Positions 43,994 to 54,525 of a stretch of DNA of 64,000 bases are shown piece after piece. Both the position numbers and the translations under genes were made by a program. Source of the stretch: Roseiarcus sp963749715. GTDB lineage: Bacteria; Pseudomonadota; Alphaproteobacteria; Rhizobiales; Beijerinckiaceae. How positions within the stretch are numbered: position 1 is the first letter of the stretch; the number at the start of each line of letters is the position of its first letter. Where the stretch lies: assembly GCA_963749715.1 (NCBI GenBank), contig CAVVNR010000011.1:120891-184890 (forward strand), given 5' to 3'. The notes below the pieces were generated by a model that was given only the letters and a program-made list of their open reading frames with translations, was not told where the DNA came from and made no database searches.

Positions 43994-46900
43994 TCACTTC
44001 GCCGTCACCTCAAGTTCCCCGAAGCCTGTGCGGCCGTAGCGGTCGGGGTCGTACATGTCCTCGGCGGTCGCGGGCGGATAGACGTAGCGGCCCGGGGCGA
44101 CCGCGCGCACGACATAAGCCACGGCGATGAAAGCCGACTGGCCGTCGGCGCGGTCGAACGCCGCGACGAAGCGATCGTCGCGATACTCGGTATGCGTCGC
44201 CTCGACGTCCTTGGTGAGCCACGCGAAGGCCTCGACCGAGCCGCCGTCGACCAGCGCCGGATTGTCGATCTCGAGACCCGCGGGCAGGCGGTCGACGACC
44301 AGCAGGCGCGCATATCGCGCCTGCGCCTCGGTCACCCTGAGCGCCACCACCACGCGCTCGTTCTGGGCGATGCTGTGGAGGTCGATCTTGGTTCCGTCGA
44401 GCTTGTAGAACGCGCGCTCGATCGCATAGCCGTTCGAGACGGCGGGGTCGGGCTCAACCGGGGCGCCGGACACCGATATGACGAGCTTCGCCGGATTCTC
44501 GCCCACGTTGGCGACCGCGATCGACTTCTCCGCGAGGGAGGGGCCGCTGAAGCGGCGATAAAGCGCGCCTTTCGCCGGCTCGCCATCGACGCTGAACTTG
44601 CTCGCGGCCTCAAGCTGGACAAGCGCCTCGGCGGCGAGCGCCATCCAATTGTTTTCCTGGGTGCTGGTGAACGAGCGTCCGGCCCGCGCCTGATCGAGGA
44701 CGGCGCCGGCGCGCGCGATCGCGTCGCCCTCGATCTCGCCGCCGAGATTGGCCTCGGCGACGAGCGCGAGCACGGCGGCCGCGTCGCGCAGCCGCGAGCC
44801 GTAGTCAGGCCGCGAGACGCCGTTGTCCTTCTCGGCGTCGAGGGCGGCGAGCGCGGCGCCGAACGCCCTGCCGGCGCGCGCCCGATCGCCGAGCATCGCG
44901 AGCGCGGCGGCGAGCTGCGCCTTGCCGAGCGGAGCGGCGAAGGCCTCGAGCTTGGCGTCGGCGAGATAGCGCAGGTCGCCGATCACCGGGCGCCCATTGC
45001 GGGCGAGAACATAGAGCGCGTAGGCCAGCGCCTCGGCGTTGTCCTTGCTCGGCTCCGGCGCGTTGACGACCTCATTGCGCAGCCGGTCGAGCGCCTGATC
45101 GAACGCCTGCTGCGGCACGACGAAATCGCGCTCCCGGGCGCGCGTCAGGAAGTCGGTGACGAAAGCGTCAAGCCAGGGATCGTCATCGTTGCTGTCGGCG
45201 CTCCACATGCCGAACGCACCGCTCGCGCTTTGGCGGCTGAGCTCGCGCTCGATCGCCTGCCTGACGCGCCCGTCGAGATCGGGATCGATGTCGAGGTGCT
45301 CGATCGAGGCCAGCCGGTTGGCGTAGAGGAGCGGCATGGCGACGCTCACCGTCTGCTCGGAGCAGCCGTACGGGTAGCGCAGCAGCTGAGCCAGCAGCGC
45401 CGGCGCGTCGAGGGCGCCGAATGGCGAAGCCGAGATCGCAATCGAGCCGGTTCCGGGTATGAAATCGGCGATAAGATCGCCCGATATGGTCTCGGTCGCG
45501 CCGCCAGGCAGCGGCTTCACCGTGCGCCGATAGACGTCAGGCGCGCCGGAGGCCACGCCGAGCGTGAACCGCTGGGCAAGGTCGGTCTTCGGCCCGGTCA
45601 GTCTGAGCGCGAGATCGGCCGCGCCGACGCCGGCCGCCGTGATCGGCATCGACAGCGACTGGCGCTCATGCGGCTCCAGGCGCACAATCTTCCTCATCGC
45701 GTCCGCGTCCGCGCTGAGGGGTCCGCGAATGTCGAGATCGAGTGTGTAGTCGCCCGCCTCGCCCTCGACGTTGTCAATGTCGACATGCATTTCGGAGCGG
45801 TCGCCGACGTTGAGGAAGCGCGGCAGGGTTGCGGCGACGACCACCGGGTCGCGGACCGTCACGTCCGCTTGAGCCGAGCCGACCTTGTCCCTCGACCATG
45901 CGACGGCAGTCAGCCGCACCGATCCGTTGAAGGCGGGCAGATCGAACGACACGGCGGCTTTCCCCTCGCCGTCGACCTTGACGACGCCGGAAAACAGAGC
46001 CAGCGGCGGCTGCGTCGGCAGATTGCCTTCCAGGCCGCCGCCGGTATCGCCGCCGGCATGGATGGCGCCGGCCGCGCCCTGCATGCCGTCGATCAGCATG
46101 CCCCAAAGGTCGCGAACCTCGACCGGCAGCTTGCGCTGACCGAAGAAATAGGCGCCCGGGTCGGGCGTCTTGAACCCGGTCAGATTGAGAATGCCGACAT
46201 CGACCGCCGAGACGGTAACCCGCGCTTCCTCGCCCCGCGCGAGGCCCGCGACTCTGACCGGAATGGTCATCGATTGGCGCGGCCGCGCCAGCTGCAGGCG
46301 CATCGAGCGCGATGTCGAGCTTGTGCGCGTCGCGGTCGATGGCGAACCAGGCGACGCCGATGGCGCGGCCCGGCATGCGCCTGGCGCTGACGTCGAGAGG
46401 GCGATGGGTCAGCGCCACGGCATAAGCGCCGGGGCCCCAGTCGGCGCCGACAGCGAACGGGACGACATTGTCGCCGGCGGCGAGATCGACGTCGATGAAA
46501 CGCTCGACGTGATCGGCAATGAGCGCGACGGTCGCCTTGCCGGCGAAGGCCGAGGCGATGCGGAGCTTGGCCTCCTCGCCGGCGGCGTAGTTCGTCTTGT
46601 CGAGCGTTACGACAACATTGTCTGGCGTATCGGCGCTGGCCGTTCCCGACCAGCCGACATCGAAGGCGACGCTGGTCTCCTCGCCATCGAGCGTCTTGAT
46701 GTCGAGCCGATGCGCGCCCCAGCCGACGCGGCCCAAGATCTTGGCCGGCGCGTCGGCGCCGATGTCGATCGCGCCGCTCGCCATGCGCTTCGACGACTTG
46801 ACCGGCTCATAGCTCCAGCGGCCGTCGGCGTTGAACCACTGATAGTCGTTGGTCACCTGATAGAGCGACCATTCCGCCCCCTTGCGGGCGACGCGCGCGC

Positions 46901-49238
46901 CGTCCGGCGCAATGGCGATCGCTTCGAACGTCGCAACCTCGCCGGCGCTGAGCGACGCGTCGAAGTCCTTCCTGACGCCGACCGTCACGCTCTTCGCCCG
47001 GACCGGCAGCGTGACGGTGCGCTCGACCGTGCGCCCGCCCGGCTCGGCGACGTCGACGATCAGCTTGGCCTCGAGCGGACGGGTGCTCGAGCCCTCGGGC
47101 AGATCGACCGAAAGCTCAGCGTGACCCTTGGCGTCGGTCTGGACCTTGTCGGTAAACTGGCTCTCGACGGTGGTGAAATCGTCGTCGGCGAGGCCGCCGA
47201 CGTAACCCGGATTGCCCGCAAGCGCCGCGCCCTCGACCGCCTCGAGCCGAATGGCCCCGGTGACGTCGAGCCCGCTCGCCGGCGCGCCGTACAGGAACCT
47301 CGCGTCAAGGGAGAGCTCAACCGGTTCGCCAGGATCGATGATCCGCTTGGCCGGATTGAGGGTGAAATCGAGCCGCTCGGGAATATAGTCCTCGAGCAGG
47401 AATTCGACCCGGCCGATGCTGTCGGCTTTCGGATCGGCATAGGCCTCGATCGACCATTTTCCGGCCGCCGAGCCGGAGAGCAGCGGGATGGCGGTGGAGC
47501 GCCCGCCGAGCCCTTCGTCAGGCAGGGTCGCACGCTTGTACTCGACGCCGTCAGGCCGCTTGACGACGAGGGTAAGCGGCAGACCGGGTTTCGCAATGCC
47601 CTTGGAATCGCGCAGCAGCGCCGTGGCGAACACGGTTTCGCCGGAGCGGTAGACGCCGCGCTCGGTGGTCAGAAACGCGTCGAGCCCGCTTGGCGGGTCG
47701 CGCCCGGCGACGCCGCGATCGGTGAGGTCGAAGGCGTTCTGGGCGAGGTTGAGAAAGCCATAGTCGCCGCCGAGAGTCGCGACCAGCAGGCCGGGGGCCG
47801 AGCCGCCCTTGCCGCGCGCGAGGCCCGGATCGAAATCGACCCGCCCGTCGGCGCCGGTCGTCTTTGCCGCCAGCACTTCGTTGTTGCGCGCGACGAGCTT
47901 GAGACTTACGCCGGAGAGCGGCGCGGCGGAGCCGAGCGATTGCACAATCGCGTGCACCCCGTCGTCGCCGGAGATCGCGGTCAGGCCGAGATCGGAGACC
48001 ACCATCCATTGCGCGGCGAGCTGCACGGATTCGCCCGCGTCCGAGTCGACGGGGTTGGCCGAACCCTTCCACGGCCGCGCGGTGACGACATAAACGCCAG
48101 GCTCAAGCTTGCCGACCGCGTCGAGCACCGGAAAATCGGTGACGACGTCCTGGTTGAGCTCGGAGGCGACGTCCATCGAGCCGCTCCAGATCCTGGCGCC
48201 GTCCTGCGAGGCGATCTCCTCGGCCCGCGACGAATCGATCGGTTTCAGAAAATCGTCGCGATTGACGGTCGCCAGCAGATTGCGGTCGCCGAGGCGATAG
48301 ACGTCGATCGACACCTTCGCCGTGTTGACGGTGACGAGCGGCGCGCCCTGCTGCCCCTGGCGCGGCAGCACGTAGGCCTTGCCGGCGAAATGCGCTTGCG
48401 GCGAGCGGTCGCGCACATAGATCTCGTAGTCGGCGGAGTTCAGCAGAGATTCGCCGACCGCGGAGGGCAGGCCCTGGCGCAGCACGATCGCATAGCGCTC
48501 GCCGTGCTTCAGTCCCTCGACGCAAATCTGCTGGTCTTCGTTCGAGATCGCGGTGTTGGAGGACCCGGAGACCGCGACATAGGGGGAAAAATCCGTCTTG
48601 CGAGCGAGCTGCTCGGAAAAGTTGAAACAGACGCGCGGCGCGCTCAATTCATTGTCGACCTTGTAGTCGAGAATGCGGAAGCCGTGCTCGGCGCGCATCG
48701 CCTCGTAGGTCTTGCGCACGTCGATCGAGTCGCGCCGGTCGAGCGAGGCTTTGAGCGCGTCAAGCGCCGGGCGCCAAAGCTCGTGGCGCGCCATGAGATC
48801 GCCGAGCGCCGCCAGCGCCGTCGCCTGCGCCTCGGCAGTCGTCGAGCGCAAAAAGGCGGCGTAGGCGGCGGTCGCGCCGCGGGTGACGATCTCGTAGCGG
48901 TTGTCCGCCTTCGCATCGTCGGCCGCGACCGCGACGTCGGCATAGGCGAGCCAGTTCGTCGGGTCCTTGGGAGCTGCGGTGATCGCCGCGCCGGCGAACT
49001 TCTCGGCGCCGGCGAAGTCGCCCGCGGCGATGGCGGCGGCGGCCTGCTTCAAAAGTTGAGCCGGCGTCTCCCCTTTGACCTGGGCGCCGATCGCCGCCGT
49101 GGCAACGCGCAAGGTCTCTGTCAGGCGCACCGCATCGCTCGCCATGTCCTCGCGCGCGAACGGCTTGACCTCGGCGGCGTTGGCGGCCGTCGCGGCCAGG
49201 ATGAGAAGGACGGCGAGCGAGCGCAGAGCCTGAAGCAC
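43994..49238 (-). pseudogene. bacterial alpha-2-macroglobulin, split by a frameshift
   Basis: The start is a GTG at 49238 (GGAGG 7 bases upstream) followed by a signal peptide (LQALRSLAVLLILAATAANA). The frame encodes MG domains and the bait region, breaking near 46294-46303. The continuation (VRVAGLARGEEARVTVSAVDVGILNLTGF, in part; YPYGCSEQTVSVAMPL with the CxEQ thioester) runs to 43994. Corrected, the protein is about 1747 residues, normal for the YfhM type. It traps foreign proteases in the periplasm and pairs with PBP1C, 46 bases downstream. No membrane lipobox Cys is evident at the N-terminus. Confidence 0.9.
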
Positions 49239-49455
49239 GGTTCCGCCTCCCAAGGCGAATCGCCGCCCCGGGCAATATGGCGGCGAGTGTTGATGCGACG
49301 CAAATCCTAGCATGGTTGAGGCGCGCTCGACCACAATCGCCGCGGCCGCTCGAGCACATGCCGCCGTTCGTCAATTCGCACCCATATTTTGCCGCGTTGA
49401 ACCTGCTGAGGTATCATTGGAGCCTGATCCCTGTTTGAACGAATTCGGGCCGAAT

Positions 49456-49698
49456 ATGACATCTTCGCGCATCGCCGCCGATCCCACCGTCATGTTGGGC
49501 AAGCCATGCATCAAGGGCATGCGCCTGACTGCGGAGCTTATTCTGCGCAAGCTCGGCGCGGGGCGGTCGTTCGCTGATCTTCTCGAGGCCTATCCGCAAC
49601 TGAGGCTGGCCGACGTATTCGCAGCGCTCATTTTCGCGGCCGATTACTGCGGGACGAGACCGTTCTTGCCGTCGAGTGATGCGCTTCCTAGCGGATGA
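49456..49698 (+). CDS. DUF433 antitoxin-like protein
   Basis: This 80-residue protein starts at ATG 49456. The DUF433 signature is clear: RIAADPTVMLGKPCIKGMRL, then ILRKLGAGRSFADLLEAYPQL and LADVFAALIFAADY. DUF433 proteins are paired with DUF5615 PIN-like toxins. The C-terminal 15 residues (CGTRPFLPSSDALPSG) look unlike the family and may be altered. The next gene overlaps it by 20 bases. Confidence 0.85.
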   Translation: MTSSRIAADPTVMLGKPCIKGMRLTAELILRKLGAGRSFADLLEAYPQLRLADVFAALIFAADYCGTRPFLPSSDALPSG

Positions 49699-49786
49699 GA
49701 ACATCTCGCGTCTCGTCGTCGAACGGCTCGGCGCCGCGGGGTTCGACGTGACGCGGGAATTGGACGCCTCGGCGGCGACTGGCTAG
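49679..49786 (+). pseudogene. truncated DUF5615 PIN-like toxin remnant
   Basis: The ATG at 49679 begins MRFLADENISRLVVERL, the standard start of DUF5615 PIN-like toxins, which are about 110 residues. The frame stops after 35 residues at a TAG (49784-49786) and the remaining domain is absent from all frames downstream. Only the first acidic residue of the active site (Asp6) remains, so the toxin cannot be active. The antitoxin upstream is nearly complete. Confidence 0.75.
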
Positions 49787-49819
49787 CATGCCCGCCATTC
49801 CCCGATCAGCGGGTCAACC

Positions 49820-51155
49820 ATGCTATGCATCTCGACTCGCGCGGCCCTCGCCCTGGCGGTTCTGGTCCTTACCGGACCTGCCGCCGACGCCCAGACAGCG
49901 GCAACGCCGCCTTCGGCGGCCGATGCGGCGCTGACCGCGCAGAAGGCGGCGTTCCTCGCTTTGCCGGAATCGAGCCGAAAGGCGGCGCAGGACGCGCTGG
50001 TATGGCTCGGATTCTACGTTGGCGTAGTCGACGGCGACTTCGGAAGGGGAACGCGCAACGCAATTCTCGCCTACCAGGCGAGCGCCAAGGCGCCTCAAGA
50101 CGGCGCGCTGTCGGCGCCCGAGCTCAAGGCGTTGCTCGCCGGCGCCCAGAAGGCGCGCGACGCGGTCGGGTTCCAATGTCAGCGAGGCCAGGAGCGGCGC
50201 GAGGATCGGCGCGCCGGCCAAGTTGCTGAGCGGGCGGGCCGGAACGAAGCTCGAGCTCGCCACGAGCGCGGACCCCGACCTTGGCGCGCTCTACGCACGC
50301 CTTGCCGCCGCGACGCCAACCCGTCGGATCGTTTACAAGGCGATCAAGCCAGACGCCTTTTTCGTCGTCTCCGGGCAGGACGGGGCGTCGGACTTCTATA
50401 CCCGCTTCGACAAGAATCCGACGGCGATCCCGCCGATCCGCGGCTTCACCTTCGTCTATCCCGCATCGCAAGCCGCTCAGCTTGACCGGGTCGCGCTCGC
50501 GGTCGCCAATTCGTTCGAGCCCTTCCCGCAGCCCGCGCCAACGCCGGCTGCGAGCCCGGCGGCCGCCCTTGCGCCGGAATCTGGCTCAAGTCCGCCCTCG
50601 CCCAATCCCGGGCCGGCCGCAACCGCGCTCATCGTCGCGCCCGGTAAGGCGCTGACGGCGGTCAAGGCGGACGACTGCCCGAACCCGATGGTCGGCGGCA
50701 AGCCGGTCCGGTTCGAGCGGACGGACGCCGCGAGCAAGCTGGCGGTGATCGCCGGGGAATTCGGCCCGAATGGCGAAGCGCCGCATTTCGGCGCGCTGGC
50801 GGGGGACGTCGTCGCGCTTGGCTTCGCCGGATCGCGCCTCGCCATGAGCCCGGCTTCGCTCACCGGCGACGAGGCCCGGCCGGCCGTCTTCGTCGCGGTG
50901 GAGACGAGCGCGGGCGGCGGGCCGCTGTTTGATCGGCAGGGCGGGCTGGTCGGGCTCATCGCACCTCTCGCCGGGGAGCCCAAGCGGGTCGCGGGCGTCG
51001 CGCTCGCCGCCTCGCACCCTATCATTGCGCCCGACGTCATCCGCGCCTTCCTCGGCGCCGGGGACTCCGCCCCCGCGAGCGCAGCAGAACTCAGCGCCGG
51101 CGACATCGCCCTGCGCGAGAGGGAGGCGCTCGTCGCCGTCTTTTGCCAAAAGTAG
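49820..51155 (+). pseudogene. exported peptidoglycan-binding / pseudo-trypsin protein, split by a frameshift
   Basis: ATG 49820 starts a signal peptide (ALALAVLVLTGPAADA) and a peptidoglycan-binding domain 1 (LVWLGFYVGVVDGDFGRGTRNAILAYQ). The frame breaks near 50168-50170: one extra base in a GGG run. The second part (AKLLSGRAGTKLELATS ... FCQK) encodes a chymotrypsin-like fold with a Pro/Ala linker. Where active serine proteases have GDSGGPL, it has SAGGGPL, so the catalytic Ser is absent. The corrected protein is about 444 residues. It is likely a non-enzymatic envelope protein. Confidence 0.75.
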
Positions 51156-51178
51156 CGGCTTGCGGGCGAGTCGCGGCG

Positions 51179-51901
51179 CTACCCGTCCATGTTCCATTTC
51201 TCGGCGCTGGCGCCGGCAAGTTCGCGGACCCGCTTCTCGTCCGCGCCAAATGTCCGGGCGTCGCCCTCGTAGACGATCCTCCCGTCATCGAGCACGTAGG
51301 CGCGGTCGGCGATCTCGACCGCCGCGCGCACATTCTGCTCGACCAAGAGGACCGAGACGCCCTCGCGCCGCGCCGCGGCGACAATTCTGAACACGTCTTC
51401 GACGATCAGCGGCGCGAGCCCCTGCGAGGGCTCGTCGAGCATGAGCAGCTTCGGGTTCAAAACGAGGGCGCGGGCGATCGACAGCATCTCCTGCTCTCCG
51501 CCCGAGAGCTGGGCGCCCTTGTTGGCTTTGCGCTCGGCGAGGCGCGGGAAGGCTTCGTAGACCCGCTTGATCGTCCACGGGCCGGGCCGCTCGACCGGGA
51601 CCAGGAGGTTCTCGTCCACGGTCAGATTGGCGAAGATCCGCCGCCCCTCCGGCACATAGCCGACGCCGGCTTCGGCGATCCGGTAGGGCGGAAATCCGGT
51701 CACGTCAGCGCCAAACAGCGCGATGCTGCCCGCGCGCGGGCGGGTGAGGCCGATCAGGCAGCGCAAGGTGGTCGTCTTCCCCGCCCCGTTGCGGCCGAGG
51801 AGCGCGACGATCTCGCCCTCGCCCACCTCCAGGCTCACTCCATGCAGGATATGGCTCTTGCCGTAGAATGCGTGGATGGAATCGGCCTTCAGCGCGATCA
51901 T
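51179..51901 (-). CDS. livF: branched-chain amino-acid-type ABC transporter ATPase (LivF)
   Basis: This 240-residue ATPase has Walker A GRNGAGKTT, Q-loop YVPEGRRIFANLTV (typical LivF), signature LSGGEQEMLSIARAL, Walker B LLMLDEPSQGL and switch region LLVEQNV. It is the last gene of the operon and overlaps livG by 4 bases. With LivG it powers the LivHM channel. The substrate may be a branched-chain amino acid, urea or an amide. Confidence 0.95.
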   Translation of the reverse strand: MIALKADSIHAFYGKSHILHGVSLEVGEGEIVALLGRNGAGKTTTLRCLIGLTRPRAGSIALFGADVTGFPPYRIAEAGVGYVPEGRRIFANLTVDENLLVPVERPGPWTIKRVYEAFPRLAERKANKGAQLSGGEQEMLSIARALVLNPKLLMLDEPSQGLAPLIVEDVFRIVAAARREGVSVLLVEQNVRAAVEIADRAYVLDDGRIVYEGDARTFGADEKRVRELAGASAEKWNMDG

Positions 51902-52650
51902 GCCGCCGCCTTGCCGAGATAGGCGGCCTGGACCTTGTCGCTGTCGGCGATCTCCTGGGGCGCGCCCTCCGCCAGGACCCTCCCTTCCGCCAGCACCATG
52001 ATGCGGTCGGCGAGGTTGAAGACAACCCGCATGTCATGTTCGATGAGCATGATCGTCAGCCCCTCCTGCCGATGCAGGCGCCTGATCAGCCGCGCAATGT
52101 CGTAGGTCTCCTGATCGCCCATGCCCGCCGTCGGCTCGTCGAGCATCAGGAGGCGGGGGCGTAGCGCAAGCGACATCATGATCTCCGCCGCCCGCTGGTC
52201 GCCGTGCGACAACGCGCCCGCGCGCACGTCGCTCTTGTCGGCCAATCCGCCCATCTCGAGAAGCTCGGCGACCCGCGCCGCGACCGCCGCCCGCGCGTCG
52301 GCGCCGAGCCAGGGCCTGAGACGATAGCCGGCCGCGATCTCGACGGCGACGCGGATGTTGTCGGCGACCGAGAGCTCGGGAAAGACCTCGGTGATCTGGA
52401 AGGTGCGCGCCATGCCGCGCTTGACCCGCTGTTCGGGCGGAAGCGCGGTGATGTCCGTGCCCTCGAACCAAATCGAGCCCGCGGTCGGCGCGATGAGGCC
52501 GCTGACGAGGTTGAAGAACGTCGTCTTGCCGGCGCCGTTCGGACCAATGATGGCGCGCAGCTCGCCGGGCTCAATGGCAAGCGACACCTCGTCGATGGCA
52601 ATGAGGCTGCCGAAACGCTTCGAGGCGCCGCGGACCTGAAGCAGGGTCAC
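51898..52650 (-). CDS. livG: branched-chain amino-acid-type ABC transporter ATPase (LivG)
   Basis: The start is a GTG at 52650 overlapping the livM stop by 4 bases (GTGA), giving 250 residues. Walker A is GPNGAGKTTF, the LivG-type insertion is VKRGMARTFQITEVFPELSV, and signature residues are ALSHGDQRAAEI, where the usual LSGG is replaced by LSHG. Walker B LLMLDEPTAGMG and IEHDMRVVF are standard. It pairs with LivF. Confidence 0.94.
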   Translation of the reverse strand: MTLLQVRGASKRFGSLIAIDEVSLAIEPGELRAIIGPNGAGKTTFFNLVSGLIAPTAGSIWFEGTDITALPPEQRVKRGMARTFQITEVFPELSVADNIRVAVEIAAGYRLRPWLGADARAAVAARVAELLEMGGLADKSDVRAGALSHGDQRAAEIMMSLALRPRLLMLDEPTAGMGDQETYDIARLIRRLHRQEGLTIMLIEHDMRVVFNLADRIMVLAEGRVLAEGAPQEIADSDKVQAAYLGKAAA

Positions 52651-53597
52651 GCCTTGGCCCCGCCGCGCAGCATGCCCAGAACTCCGCGCGGAAAAAAGCG
52701 CACCACCAGCACAAACACCAGACCGATGACCGACATCCAGTTTTCGGTGCGGCTCGACACGTAATCCTGCAATGCGACGAAGATCGCCGCGCCGATCAGC
52801 GGACCCCAGAACGAGCGCATGCCGCCGAGCACCGCCATGATCACAAGATTGCCGGAAAGGTCGAAGCGCAGCGCGCGCGGATCGGTGAAGTTGTTGAGCA
52901 GGGCGTAGAGCGCGCCGGCGACACTGACGAACAGGCACGAGATCACGAACGACAACCAGATGTGGAACTCGATCGGCACGCCGAGGAACCGCGCCCGCCG
53001 CTCGTTCTCGCGAATGGCGGTGAGCGAGCGCCCGAACGGGGAGTTGAGGAGCATCGCCATCGCGCCGACGCAAACCGCGAACACGGCAAGGGCGAAATAG
53101 TAGAACGCCTTGTCGTTGCCGAAGATATCGAGCGTGGCGAAGCCGAAATCGATCGGCAGGCGATGCCAACCAGTCAGGCCGTCGTCGCCGCCGGTCACCG
53201 CGTTCCAACGGAAGGCAAGAAAGTAGAACACCTGGCCGAAGGCGATCGTGACCATGGCGAAATAGACGCCGCGCCGCCTGACGATCAGCGCGCCGATCGC
53301 CATCGCGGCGAGGGTCGCCACGACGACGCCGAGAGCGATCGCGGGTAGCGTGCCGGACCCGAGATACTTGATCGCCATCGCCGCGCCATAGGCGCCGAGG
53401 CCGAAATAGGCCGCATGTCCGAACGACAGAACACCGGTGAAGCCGAGCAGGAAGTTGAGCGACATCGCCGCGAGCCCCATGACGACGATGCGAGACGCGA
53501 GCTCGGTATAGCCGCCGATCGCGCCCATCCAGAACGGCATGAACAGAAGCACGATCAAGACGGCGGCGTCGAAGGCGCGCGCGCGCGCGGCGCTCAA
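52647..53597 (-). CDS. livM: branched-chain amino-acid-type ABC transporter permease (LivM)
   Basis: This 316-residue inner-membrane protein has about nine helices and the LivM motif GFTGVLSFGHAAYFGLGAYGAA (shown in part) near residue 52. The ATPase-contact loop is NSPFGRSLTAIRENERRARFLGVP. It overlaps livH (53594-53597) and livG, showing strict translational coupling across the operon. Confidence 0.95.
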   Translation of the reverse strand: MSAARARAFDAAVLIVLLFMPFWMGAIGGYTELASRIVVMGLAAMSLNFLLGFTGVLSFGHAAYFGLGAYGAAMAIKYLGSGTLPAIALGVVVATLAAMAIGALIVRRRGVYFAMVTIAFGQVFYFLAFRWNAVTGGDDGLTGWHRLPIDFGFATLDIFGNDKAFYYFALAVFAVCVGAMAMLLNSPFGRSLTAIRENERRARFLGVPIEFHIWLSFVISCLFVSVAGALYALLNNFTDPRALRFDLSGNLVIMAVLGGMRSFWGPLIGAAIFVALQDYVSSRTENWMSVIGLVFVLVVRFFPRGVLGMLRGGAKA

Positions 53598-54463
53598 TGC
53601 AGCCTCCCCTCTTCGCCGAGCAGGCCGCGGGGACGGACGAGCAGCACGAGCCCCATCATCACATAGATCACCGCTTCGGTGGCGGAGGGAAAATAGACTG
53701 CCGCCAGTCCCGAGGCGACGCCGATCATCAAACCGCCGAGCAGCGTTCCAAGCAGACTGCCGAGGCCGCCGACGATGATCGCCACGAAGCTCGGCATGAT
53801 GAGATTGGCGCCGATGGTCGGCGAAAGGCCGAGTAGGCCCGCCGCGAGCACCCCGGCGAGGCCGGCCATATAGATGCCGATGCCGAAATTAAGGCTGCGC
53901 AGGACCCTGACATTGACGCCGAGGGTCGAGACGGTGTCGAGGTCGCGCGTGCCCGCGCGGATGCGCATGCCGAGGCGGGTATAGTTGAGCGCGGCGAACA
54001 ATCCCCCGACCGCCGCGGTGACGATAAGGATCATGAACACGCGATAGCCGGTGACGAAAAAGAACTGGTTCGACAGTGAGGTTGTCAGCCAGGCGGGCAC
54101 CTGGAACGGCAGACTCTGCGCGCCCCAGATGAAGCGGGTCGCATCCTCAAAGATATAGGCGAGGCCGAAGGTCAAGAGCAGGCCGTAGAGCGGATCGCCG
54201 CCGTAGAGCGGACGAATCAACAGGCGTTCAATGACCAGGCCCAGCGCGGCGGTAAGGAGGGGCGCGACGATCAGCGCGCCCCAGAAGCCGATATAGGGAA
54301 TGAGCGTGAACGCGAGATAGGCGCCGAGCGCAAGGAATCCGCCGTGGGCGAAATTGATGACGCCGCTCAGATTGAGGATCAGCGAAAGGCCGAGCGCCAT
54401 CAGCGCGTAGAACGCCCCGACGATCAGGCCGTTGAAGACATTGAACAGGACGACTTGAGTCAT
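53594..54463 (-). CDS. livH: branched-chain amino-acid-type ABC transporter permease (LivH)
   Basis: This 289-residue permease has the LivH start FNGLIVGAFYALMALGLSLI (in part), NFAHGGFLALGAY, and the loop YTRLGMRIRAGTRDLDTVSTLGVN. It lies 62 bases after the receptor gene and forms the second half of the channel with LivM. Confidence 0.95.
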   Translation of the reverse strand: MTQVVLFNVFNGLIVGAFYALMALGLSLILNLSGVINFAHGGFLALGAYLAFTLIPYIGFWGALIVAPLLTAALGLVIERLLIRPLYGGDPLYGLLLTFGLAYIFEDATRFIWGAQSLPFQVPAWLTTSLSNQFFFVTGYRVFMILIVTAAVGGLFAALNYTRLGMRIRAGTRDLDTVSTLGVNVRVLRSLNFGIGIYMAGLAGVLAAGLLGLSPTIGANLIMPSFVAIIVGGLGSLLGTLLGGLMIGVASGLAAVYFPSATEAVIYVMMGLVLLVRPRGLLGEEGRLH

Positions 54464-54525
54464 GCCGCCGGCGCCTCTCGCTCGCGCAATGACATGAGCG
54501 ATGGCCCCCCTCGCATGGCTTGGGC

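Noticed and set aside
43757..46390. 877-codon plus-strand open frame opposite pbpC/alpha-2-macroglobulin
   Set aside because: The translation lacks known domains; the antisense strand encodes the thioester and penicillin-binding motifs.
46170..49310. 1046-codon plus-strand open frame opposite the alpha-2-macroglobulin gene
   Set aside because: It has Arg/Gly-rich low-complexity translation typical of antisense frames in GC-rich DNA, while the minus strand shows clear family motifs.
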